From Pomphorhynchus laevis (taxonomy: Eukaryota > Acanthocephala > Palaeacanthocephala > Echinorhynchida > Pomphorhynchidae): a stretch of DNA of 64,000 nt. Positions 1-10,334 of the stretch are shown here, in pieces. The stretch is taken from positions 146,174 through 210,173 of the forward strand of contig WNNJ02003452.1 in the NCBI GenBank assembly GCA_012934845.2, read 5' to 3'. Under the pieces are notes generated by a model. It saw only the letters and a list, made by a program, of their open reading frames with translations. It was not told the origin of the DNA and ran no database searches. How positions within the stretch are numbered: the stretch's first letter is position 1; every line of letters starts with the position of its first letter. The translations under genes and the position numbers were made by a program.

Positions 1-723
1 TATTTAATTATATATAACTTTATAAATTTTTCATAACTCATATCGAGGCTATCTGGATGATGGATCGAGGAATATTGACCAACATCTAATACCATAATCA
101 GTTCCTTTAGATGATCTCAAATCTTTATTTTAATAAATTGTATTAAATTAGCTAATAAAGAGTTATAAGAATTATTTGTGTGAATTACATTTTTAAATTT
201 ATTCATATAAAATATGAATACATTTAAAATCTATTAATTTTTTAAAAATTTATTTCAGTTAAGTGTTCTGATTCAGTTTTTGTGTTAAAAGTTCAATTAT
301 ATTATCAAATCTACTTACTGAGTCGACAGATTTTATATTTTTTTATAAAAAAATAATGCTAAATAAACTCCAAATAATTAAATTATAAATAATTAGAAAT
401 AATAAATTATTGTTATATGATTAAAGTTACAAGTTAAAATTAAAGATTGAAATTTAAACAAAATTCAACTTATAAACTTTATAATTTTTCATATCAAGGC
501 TACTGGATAAATATACACCTTATTAAATAAAATTTATTATAATTAAATCAGATCAGCTATTCCTCGACCTAACATAGCTGGGGTAAATAGTGGTTAATAA
601 TCAATTTATAATCGTCCCAGATTGTTATAATTGATTTATAATATAACGCTCAACGATCGTCATGTACTTATACGCTATGAATTTTCAAACAATCGTGAAT
701 AATTGACATAAATCTAATAAAAT
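1..723. repeat. AT-rich non-coding DNA with diverged repeats
   Basis: No gene is visible. A segment at 17-62 (ending in a CGAGGCTATCTGGATGA-like motif) recurs in diverged form at 470-512. The stretch 60-130 resembles the direct repeats at 55,889 and 56,324 (shared CGAGGAATA, then ATCAGTTCCT and GATGA-TCT blocks), so this is a dispersed repeat family. If the kinase gene at 3,004-3,299 continues to the left, this DNA lies in its third intron. Confidence 0.5.
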
Positions 724-757
724 ATGAATTTTGAGACGGTCATTTGTAGCAAAATCA

Positions 758-791
758 GTTTTCGCTTGGAAACCCTTTTCCAAGCGAAAAC
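758..791. repeat. Perfect 15-bp inverted repeat
   Basis: GTTTTCGCTTGGAAA at 758-772 is followed by a 4-nt spacer and its exact reverse complement at 777-791. It lies just upstream of the 5' truncation point of LINE B1. It may be a remnant of the target DNA or a product of truncation; I cannot tell. Confidence 0.75.
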
Positions 792-811
792 GGTTCCAAT
801 CTGTGCCCACC

Positions 812-2098
812 TTTACAATCCGCTTTTCGCTCTAATCACTCCACAGAAATCGACTACATTAAAGTTTAAAACGATCTACTCATTTCTCATGGCAAGGCCA
901 TATATAGTTTTATCATCTCCCTCGACTTCTCATCCGCCTTCGACATCGTCGACCACACCATCCGCCTTTCTCGCCTTTGTTATTATTACGGCTTTTCTTC
1001 ATCCTCCGTAGTTTGGTTTACCTCATATCTATCCGACCGCTTTTTTAGCGTCTGTTCTAATTCATCAACCTCTCCTCCCATCCCTATTTTCTGCGGGTCC
1101 CACAAGGTTCAGTCTTAAAACCCTGCTTTTCTCTCTTCTACTTGGCGATATCTCTCCGTTTATCAAATCTTACTCCTTTAACGTCATGCAATACGCAGAT
1201 GACACCCTCATATATGATCATGCACCCGCCCATTACATACACGGAATCGCAATTTCTGCCTCCAACTGTATTTCTTCTATCTACAAACGTCTCTCCAGTC
1301 TTCGTCACATTCTAAACACAGACAAGTCTAAAATAATGTGGATCCTCCCCCGTCAAACTAACATATCTCCTACGCCTGTATCTTTTGTCTCATCAATAGT
1401 CCCCATAGTCCACAATCTCACTTTCTTAGGATTCCATTTCGATGATCACCTTTCCCTTAAACCCTTCGTCCGCGACAAGGTCCGCTCGTCTAACTTAATT
1501 CTCGGTGTCAGTAGCCGTATCCGCGCCCTTATCGACTTCCGTTCCTGTATGCATCTTCTTTCATCGATTCTTTTCCCTAATATCGATAAATGCCTTAGCC
1601 TTTTCGTCAATTCTCCAATATCCATCATCCTACCCATACAACGCATCATCAACTCCGGGTTCGAGTGCTCCTATGTCTCCGTCGCTTTAACCATACATCC
1701 ACATATCTTGCCCAACTCTCCTGGCCCACCATCCACATCCGCATACAACTCCGCCTTCTTATCGTAACTTTTCGTCTCATCGCCGTTGGCTTCCCATCGT
1801 TCATCAACATTTCTTTATTAGACTACACTCGCTCCACCTCTCTATTGTTGCGTTTCCGTAATTCCCTCTTACTCCACGTTTGTAATTACTCTAACAACTA
1901 CAGTATCCGATTCTCCTTCGTCGCATCCCCCATTCGCCTGGAATCAGCTCCCACTCGACGTCCGCCGCACTCCCCCTTAATTACATTCATATACCGTCTC
2001 CGTATACATTACTCGACACATGATTTAGATATATTTTTTCGTAGTTATATAAGCGTGCGCCAGCACACATTTGCCACGTAAAAATAAATCTTTTATTT
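812..2098 (+). mobile_element. LINE B1, 5'-truncated L2/CR1-like element
   Basis: The 3' half of a family B LINE. It begins in the RT domain, where residues like FRSNHST in copy B4 align, runs through an MQYADD-type catalytic motif at about 1,186-1,206, and continues through thumb and C-terminal regions. The longest open piece is 1,186-1,767. The 3' end has a degraded version of the family hairpin (AAGCGTGCGCCAGCACACATTTGCCACG) near 2,053-2,080 and an AAATAAATC tail. Several stops and frameshifts make it dead. It probably lies in an intron of the minus-strand kinase gene. Confidence 0.85.
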
Positions 2099-3003
2099 TT
2101 TAACGTTTTGCAGGATTACACATTTTGTCTGCAAGCTCCGCTGAACATGAAATTTAATCACTGCAATATAGTGATCGGTTAACAGATCAGACCTTCTTTT
2201 AACACGAATCCAGAACATAACGAAACAGATCACATAATACGGCTACAAAATCAATCATTCGTATTTGAGCTACAGTATCATAATACAAGTACAACGATGG
2301 ATCTCTATATGTTCAAACATGGTGTTGTCATTAATATGCTGATACGAATAAATAAATGCAATAAGTCAACTTGCGTTTATATTAGAAAATATGATCATAC
2401 CACACACTTCCAAGAATAATCACCGTTACCGGCATGATCATTGAAGTCATCAAATGGAACGAAAAATATCCCCCGCAGGCGTACTTTTGAGTACAACATA
2501 AAGATCTCTTCAAAAGCTGCGTATTCTTAGTTAATATGGAAAACATATGCACACATAACACTTAAACCATTTTCCCTTTGACTAAAAGTAGCAGGAATGA
2601 AATCATTAAGTTAACCTGGTCTATACCACGAAGACCAGACAAAATAGTTTGGCCCTTGAATAGTTTCAAAGAATAGTTCAAAGTTTACCCCGAACTATAA
2701 CCCGAATAGTTCAAAGTTTACCCTTGATCTAGAAGTTAACTTCTAAGATTAATAACATTTGGATCATTTTCCTTTATTCAGAAGATTTCGCTGTTATCAT
2801 AATCTTTAATGCCTGAATTTAATTACAAAATATCAATAAAAAGTAATAAATAATTTTACTTTTACATAAAGTAACACCAAGATTCATATGCATTAAGTCA
2901 CAAATATTTAAATACACTGCTTTGATTAGAAACATAATTCCGTAGTTTAGATTTAACTATAGATTTTAAATATAAGCTTTTTTGTTTTTAAAAAGACACT
3001 TAC
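2099..3003 (-). other. Probable part of kinase intron 3, no gene seen
   Basis: The splice donor GTAAGTG of the third kinase exon reads leftwards into this stretch. I looked for the expected next exon (kinase subdomains II-III, with an RNIATYYG-like core) on the minus strand and did not find it, so the intron probably runs through B1 and off the window. A 17-bp direct repeat (ATAGTTCAAAGTTTACC) occurs twice near 2,670-2,725. Confidence 0.45.
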
Positions 3004-3299
3004 TTCGTTAACTTCCATAACTTTGACTGCTGTAAGACGGCCTGTTTTAATATGCCGACCCTAATTGAAGTGTTAATGTTGATCAACGTAAAAACTCATT
3101 ATTGACTAACCTTGAACACTTGACCGTATGTTCCATTACCGATAACCTCAATCAGTTCAATAATACCCGTAGGATCCTAAACAAATAGTAAATACGGGTG
3201 CAAAACTTGTTTACTCTCTGATACTTTAAGATGTTCCAAATTCACAGTTGTTTGCTTATTCTTAGGGTGATCGAATTGTTGGGCAGGTAGAGGAAACAT
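3004..3299 (-). CDS. Misshapen/MAP4K4/TNIK-type STE20 kinase, first three exons
   Basis: Three exons read by hand: 3225-3299 (25 codons from ATG, with an in-frame TGA 12 nt upstream), 3111-3176 (22 codons) and 3004-3060 (19 codons). Introns are 48 and 50 nt with GT donors and TAG acceptors; the last exon ends at a GTAAGTG donor. The product includes DPTGIIELIEVIGNGTYGQV, then FKGRHIKTGRLTAVKVMEVNE minus one residue overlap across the splice. These are the glycine-rich ATP loop and the VAIK-type lysine of the GCK-IV family (misshapen, MAP4K4, MINK, TNIK), cytoplasmic kinases acting upstream of JNK and on the cytoskeleton. Only subdomains I-II are in the window. The family assignment rests on the very characteristic loop and flanks; which paralogue is unknown. 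This is the only recognisable host gene here. Confidence 0.88.
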
Positions 3300-4361
3300 A
3301 TTTCTACATCAATCGCATTTTTAGCAATTCACAAAGATGAATATGGTCATTAGCTAAAAACAATACGATTTAACAGATAACATGGATATCTAACGGTAAA
3401 AATAAAATACGTACATTGAAATACGTAAATTATATTACTTTTTGTACGGTGATAGCGATAACAGACGCGTTTTACATAAATTGTCCTTGTGTAAAATAAT
3501 GTTCTCTACAGCATTTAATTACAGAATTTTAATTATTAAACAGTAAATATATATAATCTGTGACAGAACAAAATTGTTCAACAATTGCATCCGACGACAA
3601 CATTAAAACGTGAACGATGATATGCGCTTTCTTAATTGCGTAGGATATTTTTGGAGAGCAATTTGGGGATAGCAAGTATTCTTACAGAACAATAGAATTG
3701 AACAATGGCGAAATAGTTGCCGATCACGTATAATTTAAATTATAAATAAAGTAGAAAAATCATTGAGCTGGAAAATCCGTGGTAATTTGGGAATAGTGAG
3801 TAAGCTAGAGGGCAAGCTGGAGAACAAATGTTAACTGAGTTTTAACTTATAAGGCAAAGAATTGATCATATCGTCAACCGTAACGAGAAATATGAGAAAG
3901 TAATGTCAGCCACTGTAAATTTTGAAAGCTAGCTCGATATCCTACGGCATCCATAGGCAAGATTATGGTTGCTTTATTTATTGATTCACAAAAGGAAAAA
4001 TGTAATTAAAATTACTTGTACAGACTGTTACCCGTACCAGATCATAGCCCATTCTAACATTCTGTTATAATGTCCATCGTTGGTATCGGCAACTTGCTAA
4101 GAACATTGTTATGCATTTTACAAATTGTGTTCTTGTAGGTAAGATATTTTGTATAAAATAATAATCTTAAAAACTGACCTTGGAACAAACATAAAAATGT
4201 TACTACTTTTAACAATAAGACCTTATTCCCTATAAATCAACAACAAGTGTCACGGTTTAGCTTAGATAAATTATTGAACATGTCAGGTCTTAGAAATATA
4301 GATAAGATTTATTAAATAGAGCTAGCTTAATGTGGTAACATAATATGGAAAGTCAGTGAAA
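3300..4361. other. Upstream flank of kinase gene, nothing recognised
   Basis: About 1 kb of AT-rich DNA lies between the kinase start codon and LINE B2. It should hold the promoter and 5' leader of the minus-strand kinase gene, but I see no TATA box, CpG cluster or coding segment that I could defend. Confidence 0.4.
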
Positions 4362-6592
4362 GGATTTATTTTTTTATATTTTTAAGTGGCAAATATTACT
4401 GCTTTATTTTTACGTGACAAATGCATACCGGCGCACGCTTACATGATCACAACAACAAAATATCAAAATCATGTGTCGAGAAGGTGGGTACGGAGGCGGC
4501 ATTTGAATGTAATAAAGGAGGGAGGGCGGCGGACGTCGAGTGGGAGCTGATTTCAGGTTAGTAGGGCGGCAACGAGGAAGGTTCGTATATCGTAGTTGTT
4601 CGAGTAATTAGGAACGTAGAGTAAGAGGGAATTACTGAAACGCAGTGATAGAGAGGTGGGACGAGTACTGTCTAATAAAGGGAGGTTGATGAACGATGAG
4701 GAGCCGACAGCATTAAGACGAAAAGTTATGAGAAGAAGTCGAAGTTGTATGCGGATGTGGATGGTGGGCCAGAACAGTTAAGCAAAATATGTGGATGTGT
4801 GGTCAAAGCGACGGAGACGTAGGAGCACTCGAACTGCGGATTTGATAATGCGATGTAGGGACAAATTGATAGATTTTGGAAAATTGGCAAAAAGGCTGAG
4901 GCAGTAATCGATTTTATGAAAAAGAAGCGATAAAGAAGAGACATACAGGAACGGTAGTCGAAATGGAATCCTAAGAAAGTGAGATTGTGGACTATGGGGA
5001 TTATTGATGAGCCAAAAGATACAGGGGAGGATATATGTTAGGGTGACGAGAAAGGATTCACATTATTTTTGACTTGTCGCTGTTTAGAACGAGACGAAGA
5101 TGGGAGTGACGTTTGTAGATAGAAGAAAGACAGTTAGAGGCAGAAATTGCGATATCGTGTATGAGATAGGCGGGTGCATGAGCATATATGAGGATGTCAT
5201 CGGCGTATTGCATGACGTTAAAGGGGTAAGATTTGATAAACGGAGAGAAATCGCCGAGTAGAAGAGAGAAAAACAATGGCCTAAGAATCAACCTTGTGAT
5301 ACCTGCAGAAAATAGGGACGGGAGGAGATGATGATGAATTTGAACAGATTCGAAAAGAACGGTCGGATAGATGTGAGGCAAACCATGCTACGGAGGAAGA
5401 AGAAAAGCAGTAATCATAACGAAGGCGAGAAGAGAGGATGGAGTGGTCGACGATATCGAAGGCGGAGGAGAAGTCGAGGGAGATGAGAATACTATATAGA
5501 GCCTTGCCACAAGAAATGAGTAGGTCGTTGTAAACTTTCAGGCAGGCGAATTTTGTGCAGTGATGAGAGCGGAAAGCGGATTGGAAAGGAGGGTACGATT
5601 AGATGAAGAGAGATATACAATGGTCTGTATTAAGATAAGGCGCTCTAATAGCTTGAAAAGAGAAGGGAGGAGTGAAATGGAGCGATAGCTAGAACGAAGT
5701 GAGGGGTCGAGTGATTGTTTCTTAAGAAGGGGATAAACGATGGCAGATTTCCAGTGTGAAGGAAATATACGACTGCGGATAGACGAGTTAAACAAGGTAG
5801 CGAAGGAAGGGGATATCAATGAGCATATGGATTTAAGTATGGGTGTCGGCAGGGGATCTGCAAGTGAGGTTTTGTTGGGCAAAAACATAATGACAGATAA
5901 GACCTCGGCAGGTGTGAGAGGTAGAAGATGAAAAAGTTCAAGGAAGATTAGGAAAGGCGAGTAGCAGTGAGATCGAATGGAGACTGGGTTGTGATTGTTG
6001 ATTTTATGCTGCCAGAAGTTGCATTTGGTACGTAGTAGGTTAAGATAAGACCGGCGACGAGGAAGATAGGAATCACGGAGAGACGGAGTGAGCGAGCGGA
6101 TATCACGTCTGAGAGAGCGGTAATATACTCTCAAAGCATGACGGAGTCGAAGCTTTGAGAGTAGGCATTGGATGTTAAACCAGGGGACACAGTGCAAGCC
6201 ACGGTGATGGTACGGCTTAAAGGGCAAGATAAGATCGATAGTGGATGAGTGTTCAGAGTCGAAAAGGCAAGATCGTGTGGATACGATGATTTTATTATGA
6301 GAGAGGATAGAGACTATTTGAGTAATGCAGAGCGGAGATGGGGGAGGTCAAGATTTCTCCAAGAGCGACGTAGGATTGTAGGTGTGTGAGAAACGGTGTG
6401 GTTGTGAGTGAGATCAAGGGTGACGAGAAAGTGATCGGATAGACCAGGATCAGAGATGGACAGTGAGGTGTATGCATCAAAACGATTGTGGACAGCTATG
6501 ATGTCGAGTGCCCTGCCAAGGATATGTGTGTTGGCAGTGGAAATGAGTTTGTTATTATTGTTAGATAGAATCTTAGTTAGAAAGAACTCTGA
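4362..6592 (-). mobile_element. LINE B2, 5'-truncated with internal deletion
   Basis: Reading right to left: the end of the AP-like endonuclease (THILGRALDIIAV and LSDHFLVTLDL near 6,400-6,540), the linker, then RT (LLKKQSLDPSLRSSYRSISL near 5,640-5,740; MQYADDILIYAHAPAY near 5,165-5,215), the thumb region, and the 3' tail hairpin at 4,425-4,460. Compared with B4, part of the linker between endonuclease and RT is missing around 5,960-6,010. Open pieces are 6,314-6,595, 5,538-6,227, 5,058-5,381 and 4,726-4,944, so there are several frame breaks. The 5' end is truncated within the endonuclease. The tail carries an extra ATTTGCCACTTAAAAAT copy, perhaps a local duplication. Confidence 0.88.
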
Positions 6593-6649
6593 CAAGTTTG
6601 TAAATCAATAAACTTTCAAACATGTCATAGCTATGTTTAAACAACCGTC

Positions 6650-8525
6650 CTCGGATATCGACCATGATCTCAACACAATCGTCAAGTATCTGAGAAGCTC
6701 GAGGATGGAGATGTATCAGACGCGATCAGACTGGTATGTAGCGACAGCAACATGGTTCCCATAAACGACCAATACTACAAATTCTGCGCTCTAAGCATCC
6801 TGCGCGATCTGTCAGTCTCGACGAATTTGAATCTTGTCCTTCGGATATTGACTTCAAAAAGACAGCGGTTTTGAAACGGCATCTGTTTACGGCTGACACA
6901 CTCATTTTAATCATTCGTTCTTTCCAAACGCTTCGTCTTATGGATTAGATGACCTTAGTCCCCGACATTTGAAAGAACTGACGGGGCCCTTAAGTGGCCC
7001 ATCTGTCTTTCGGTTGGTGAGTTATCTCGCAGCCTTTGCAAACGAAACTCTAAAGGGACATATTCTTAACGCAGTTCGTAAATACTTCTGCGGTGCGAGG
7101 TTATTGTCTTCGGAAAGAAAGATGGCGGAATCCGTCCAATCGCCATCGGTTACGCACTACGTCGTTTAGTAGCTAAGATCGTTAATCATTGAGCGTCCGA
7201 CTACCTCCTGGCATATTTTATACCTACCGAATTCGGAGCTAGTATCCCTCGCGGCGCTGAGGTAGTAATACATTTCTCAAGAACTTTCATGTCGGCATGC
7301 CTGAATGCCGACATCGGATTTGTAAAGCTAGATTTACGGAACGCCTTCAATGAAGTGAGTTGGTCCGTCATGCTAGAATAAGCGCCCCAAAATTACCAAC
7401 ATATCACAGTTTTATCAACCTGTGTTACGGCTCCGAAACTTACTTAGTGGCTGGGCGGATATACTGTTGTCAGCGGATAGAATATAGCAAGGGGATCCAC
7501 TAGCCCCCATGTTATTTGCTCTGACCGTCAACAAAATTGCTAGCCAGGCACAGTCACAATTTAGCGCTTGGTATCTAGATGACTGCATTCTTAATAGTGA
7601 CAAAATTGCTTTGCTTTACGATGTCCAACGGATTATCCATGAGGGTCATCAATCGGCTTTCATTTAAATCCCGCTATGTCAGAAATAATAGCAAACGGAG
7701 ACTGTTTATTTGGTCAAATAGCCGATTTATTGCCAGGATGTCAGTTTGTTAACTCTAACGAGGCGCTTGTCATGGTCAGTCCGATTAAAAGTTCTTCAGC
7801 TGTTGAAAGAGGTTTCTCCGGGGAAATTCCGAATGTTGAGGAGATAGCTAGTCGTTTGATGGGACTCGCGAAATAGGATGCCGTATTACTGTTAAGATCC
7901 AGCTTCCACATACCTAAAATTTTTCATTTATTACTCAGTGCACCATGTTTCGATTGCAGGTCTTGGCTGCATGCATATGACGAAACCCAACGCGATGCTT
8001 TAGGCAGATTACTTAATCTTAACATCAGTGATAAGGTATGTGTCAAAGCAACACTACCGGTAGATCTTGGTGGGCTCGAAATTTTCCTAAGCAAGACAGT
8101 CGATATTGCCGCCTAACTATCGTCTCTTGCCGAAACGTCGGATTTGATAGGGCCCTTACTCGGGCCGGATGTCAGGAGTCATCCGGTCCGAGTAAGGCCG
8201 GATGACATCCATTTTCCGCAGCAGGTGTGTCGTCTCGCCTAGAGCCTACAGGACCGCTGCGTAACGACGGTAAGCGCCCAGATGGTGGGTCACTGATACT
8301 GCATAAGGATGGAAAACTCCTATTATGTGATTTCACCTGCGTGAATACTCTAGCACCTTGTTATGAAGCACTTGCTGTCGTGTCCGGGGGCAGGGTAGCC
8401 GATTCAGCAGAGCTCTGGAAGCGTGAAAAATATAGCGAATTAGATAATCGACAATTCTTTTCATTACTATTGCAATTGAAACTTTGGGGGCCTTTAGGAA
8501 CGCTACGTGCATTATGGAGTGCTTG
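6650..8525 (+). pseudogene. J1: decayed RT element with restriction-like nuclease
   Basis: A broken reverse transcriptase of a type that I know from many invertebrate genomes. A segment near 6,680-6,760 reads VSEKLEDGDVSDAIRLVCS; 6,945-7,165 contains DDLSPRHLKELTGPLSG and an AFANETLKGHI block; near 7,485-7,590 there is QGDPLAPMLFALTV followed by WYLDDC, the catalytic YLDD. The C-terminal piece (8,227-8,526) has GKRPDGGSL then LLLCDFTCVNTLA, a PD...D pattern like the restriction-like endonuclease of R2-type LINEs. Many stops interrupt the reading and the region just before the nuclease is partly deleted. It differs from the A-H LINEs, which use an AP-type endonuclease. Exact clade not determined. 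Confidence 0.72.
8155..8196. repeat. 17-bp near-perfect inverted repeat
   Basis: CTTACTCGGGCCGGATG at 8155-8171 pairs with CATCCGGTCCGAGTAAG at 8180-8196 with one mismatch and an 8-nt loop; part of the arm (CCGGATG) recurs directly afterwards. It lies exactly where J1 has lost coding sequence, so it may be a rearrangement scar. Confidence 0.7.
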
Positions 8526-8694
8526 AGTGACCTAGCTACGGACCACTTTTTAGTTGATTGATCACATGAACCTCTGAAGGATACATCAGACATATCTTGA
8601 CTTACAGAAGAATATATATTTTTAAGCATTTTTATTAAGACTATTGATGTTAACAGATTGTGTGTATATATTATAATATTTTAATATTTAAGGA

Positions 8695-10290
8695 CATAAA
8701 AGAGCGGAGACTGTGTTTGAAGGATCGAAAGGAGGCGGTTGAGCGGATGTGGAAGGCAGCTTATAACAAAGACGAGTGACAATAAAGATGGAACGATATC
8801 CACATTTTGAAGATAATGACAGAACAAGAAGAAAAGAGTCACATGAACGAAGATTTATGGAGGTGAAGCCGGATATAGAGAGGGTAGAAAGATGCAGATA
8901 AGAAGGCGAGTTTTAGTAAAGGAGTCGAAAAGTAATACAGAGAATACATAAAAATGCGGTTTTATATAGTTAGCCAGCTGAGTTTAGAGAAGCAAGAGAA
9001 GTCCGATCCTTCCTCGTCGCCGCCTCACTCGCCTGGAATCAACTCCCTCTCGACGTCCGCCGCGCTCCCTCTTTTATCACATTCAAACACCTCCTCCGTT
9101 CACACCTTCTCGACGCCTGATTCACAGTTTTGTTTTTGTTGTGGTCATGTAAGCGTGCGCTGGCACGCATTTGCCACGTTAAAATAAATCTTTTTTTTAA
9201 GAGAAAAGTGATCAAAACAGCATAGTCGAAGGATGGTACGCACGTCGAAATTCACAAGCAGCGAGTGAGAAAGAAGATAGGATTTAAAGGAGAAAATAAA
9301 AATACTGAGGCAATAATTGATCTTAGGAAACAATAGACTATTGATAAGAGAGTGACATAATTTAAAATCAAACAAGCTTATGATACGAGTACAATCACGC
9401 AGTAGGAAATTGCAAGATCGTGTTATGTCGCGAACGTGGGGATCGAGAGAAAGACAGTTGTCGATGTGAAATCCCAAGAAAGAGATATGATCACTAATTG
9501 GAAGAACGGTCAAATGAAGAAATATCGAGGGAGGAAAGGCATAGATGAAAGAAGAGAAAACCTATAAGATGCTGGACTTGGAATGGTTAAACGACAAACA
9601 AAGAGAGGAAATATGCTTGGAGATGAGGATAAGACAATTCGTAGAAGAGTGGAGAGATCGTCGATAAGATGAGCAGGATAATGAGAATAAATGAGAATAT
9701 CATCGGCATATTGCATGATGCAGAAGTTATGGTGACATGTAATGCTGGAGAGATCGCTAAGAAGAAGTGAGAAAATAATTGGCCCGAGAACAGATCCTTG
9801 AGGAACACCACAAGATAGAGAAAGAAAGGGATTGAGAAAGACGCATTAGAATTTGCGCAAAATAATCGTTCAAAAAAATAAGTAGATAACTAGAATACAG
9901 TAGCAGAAGAAAATTCATAGTTATGGCGAAGGCGATGAAAGAAAATAGTTAACATTTCTAAATCAGAACTGTCTAGAGAAATTACGACACTGAGAGTTTT
10001 TTATACGAGCAAGTAAGTCAGATAAAATTGCGTGACAAGCCAACTCAGTAGTGGTGAGATCGGAAATCAGTTTAAAAATGAGTATAGAGTTGTGACGAAG
10101 AGAGATATGTTAACCTGGTTTAACACAAGACGTTCAAGAAGCTTAGATACAGTTGGACGATTAGATAGAGAGAGCAGTATGAAGAATGCAGCAAATGATT
10201 AGGGGAGGGTTTCTTTAGTAGTGGTTAAATTATGCGGATTTCTAAGCATGAGGAAAATAGCAACTAGGAATGGAAGAGCTAAGCAATGTG
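8695..10290 (-). mobile_element. LINE E1, decayed, interrupted by B3
   Basis: Minus-strand family E element with an RT core: SCGVPQGSVLGPIIFSLLLS near 9,755-9,815 and MQYADDILIYSHYPAHLI near 9,663-9,716; the thumb is open at 9,145-9,513 (SFLGFHIDNCLSLDPHVRD). C-terminal remnants with an LRSCDSFLL motif lie at about 8,840-8,870, on the other side of the B3 insertion. The right part, 9,900-10,290, is more decayed RT N-terminus. No intact frame and no clear 3' hairpin. Closest relative in the window is E3. Confidence 0.75.
8999..9200 (+). mobile_element. LINE B3, 200-bp 3' fragment inside E1
   Basis: Only the last C-terminal codons (FLVAASLAWNQLPLDVRRAPS-type residues, 9,020-9,070) and the 3' untranslated tail are present. 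The 3' hairpin is perfect: outer stem GTGG 9141-9144 with CCAC 9174-9177, inner stem GCGTGC 9153-9158 with GCACGC 9163-9168. It ends in TTAAAATAAATC plus a T-run. Family E sequence flanks it on both sides on the other strand, so it is a nested insertion; AGAGAA on both sides may be the target duplication. Confidence 0.85.
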
Positions 10291-10334
10291 GTTAGAAAAA
10301 TTTCAAGTTAATGACCAACGATATTTGTTTCTAA

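Noticed and set aside
2410-2560. Possible fourth kinase exon on the minus strand
   Set aside because: A short open stretch reads DFNDHAGNGDYSWKCV, but it does not match kinase subdomain III and lacks a matching acceptor and phase.
7676-7876. 66-codon ORF as a separate gene
   Set aside because: It is the continuation of the J1 RT domain (SEIIANGDCLFGQIADLLPG) between frame breaks.
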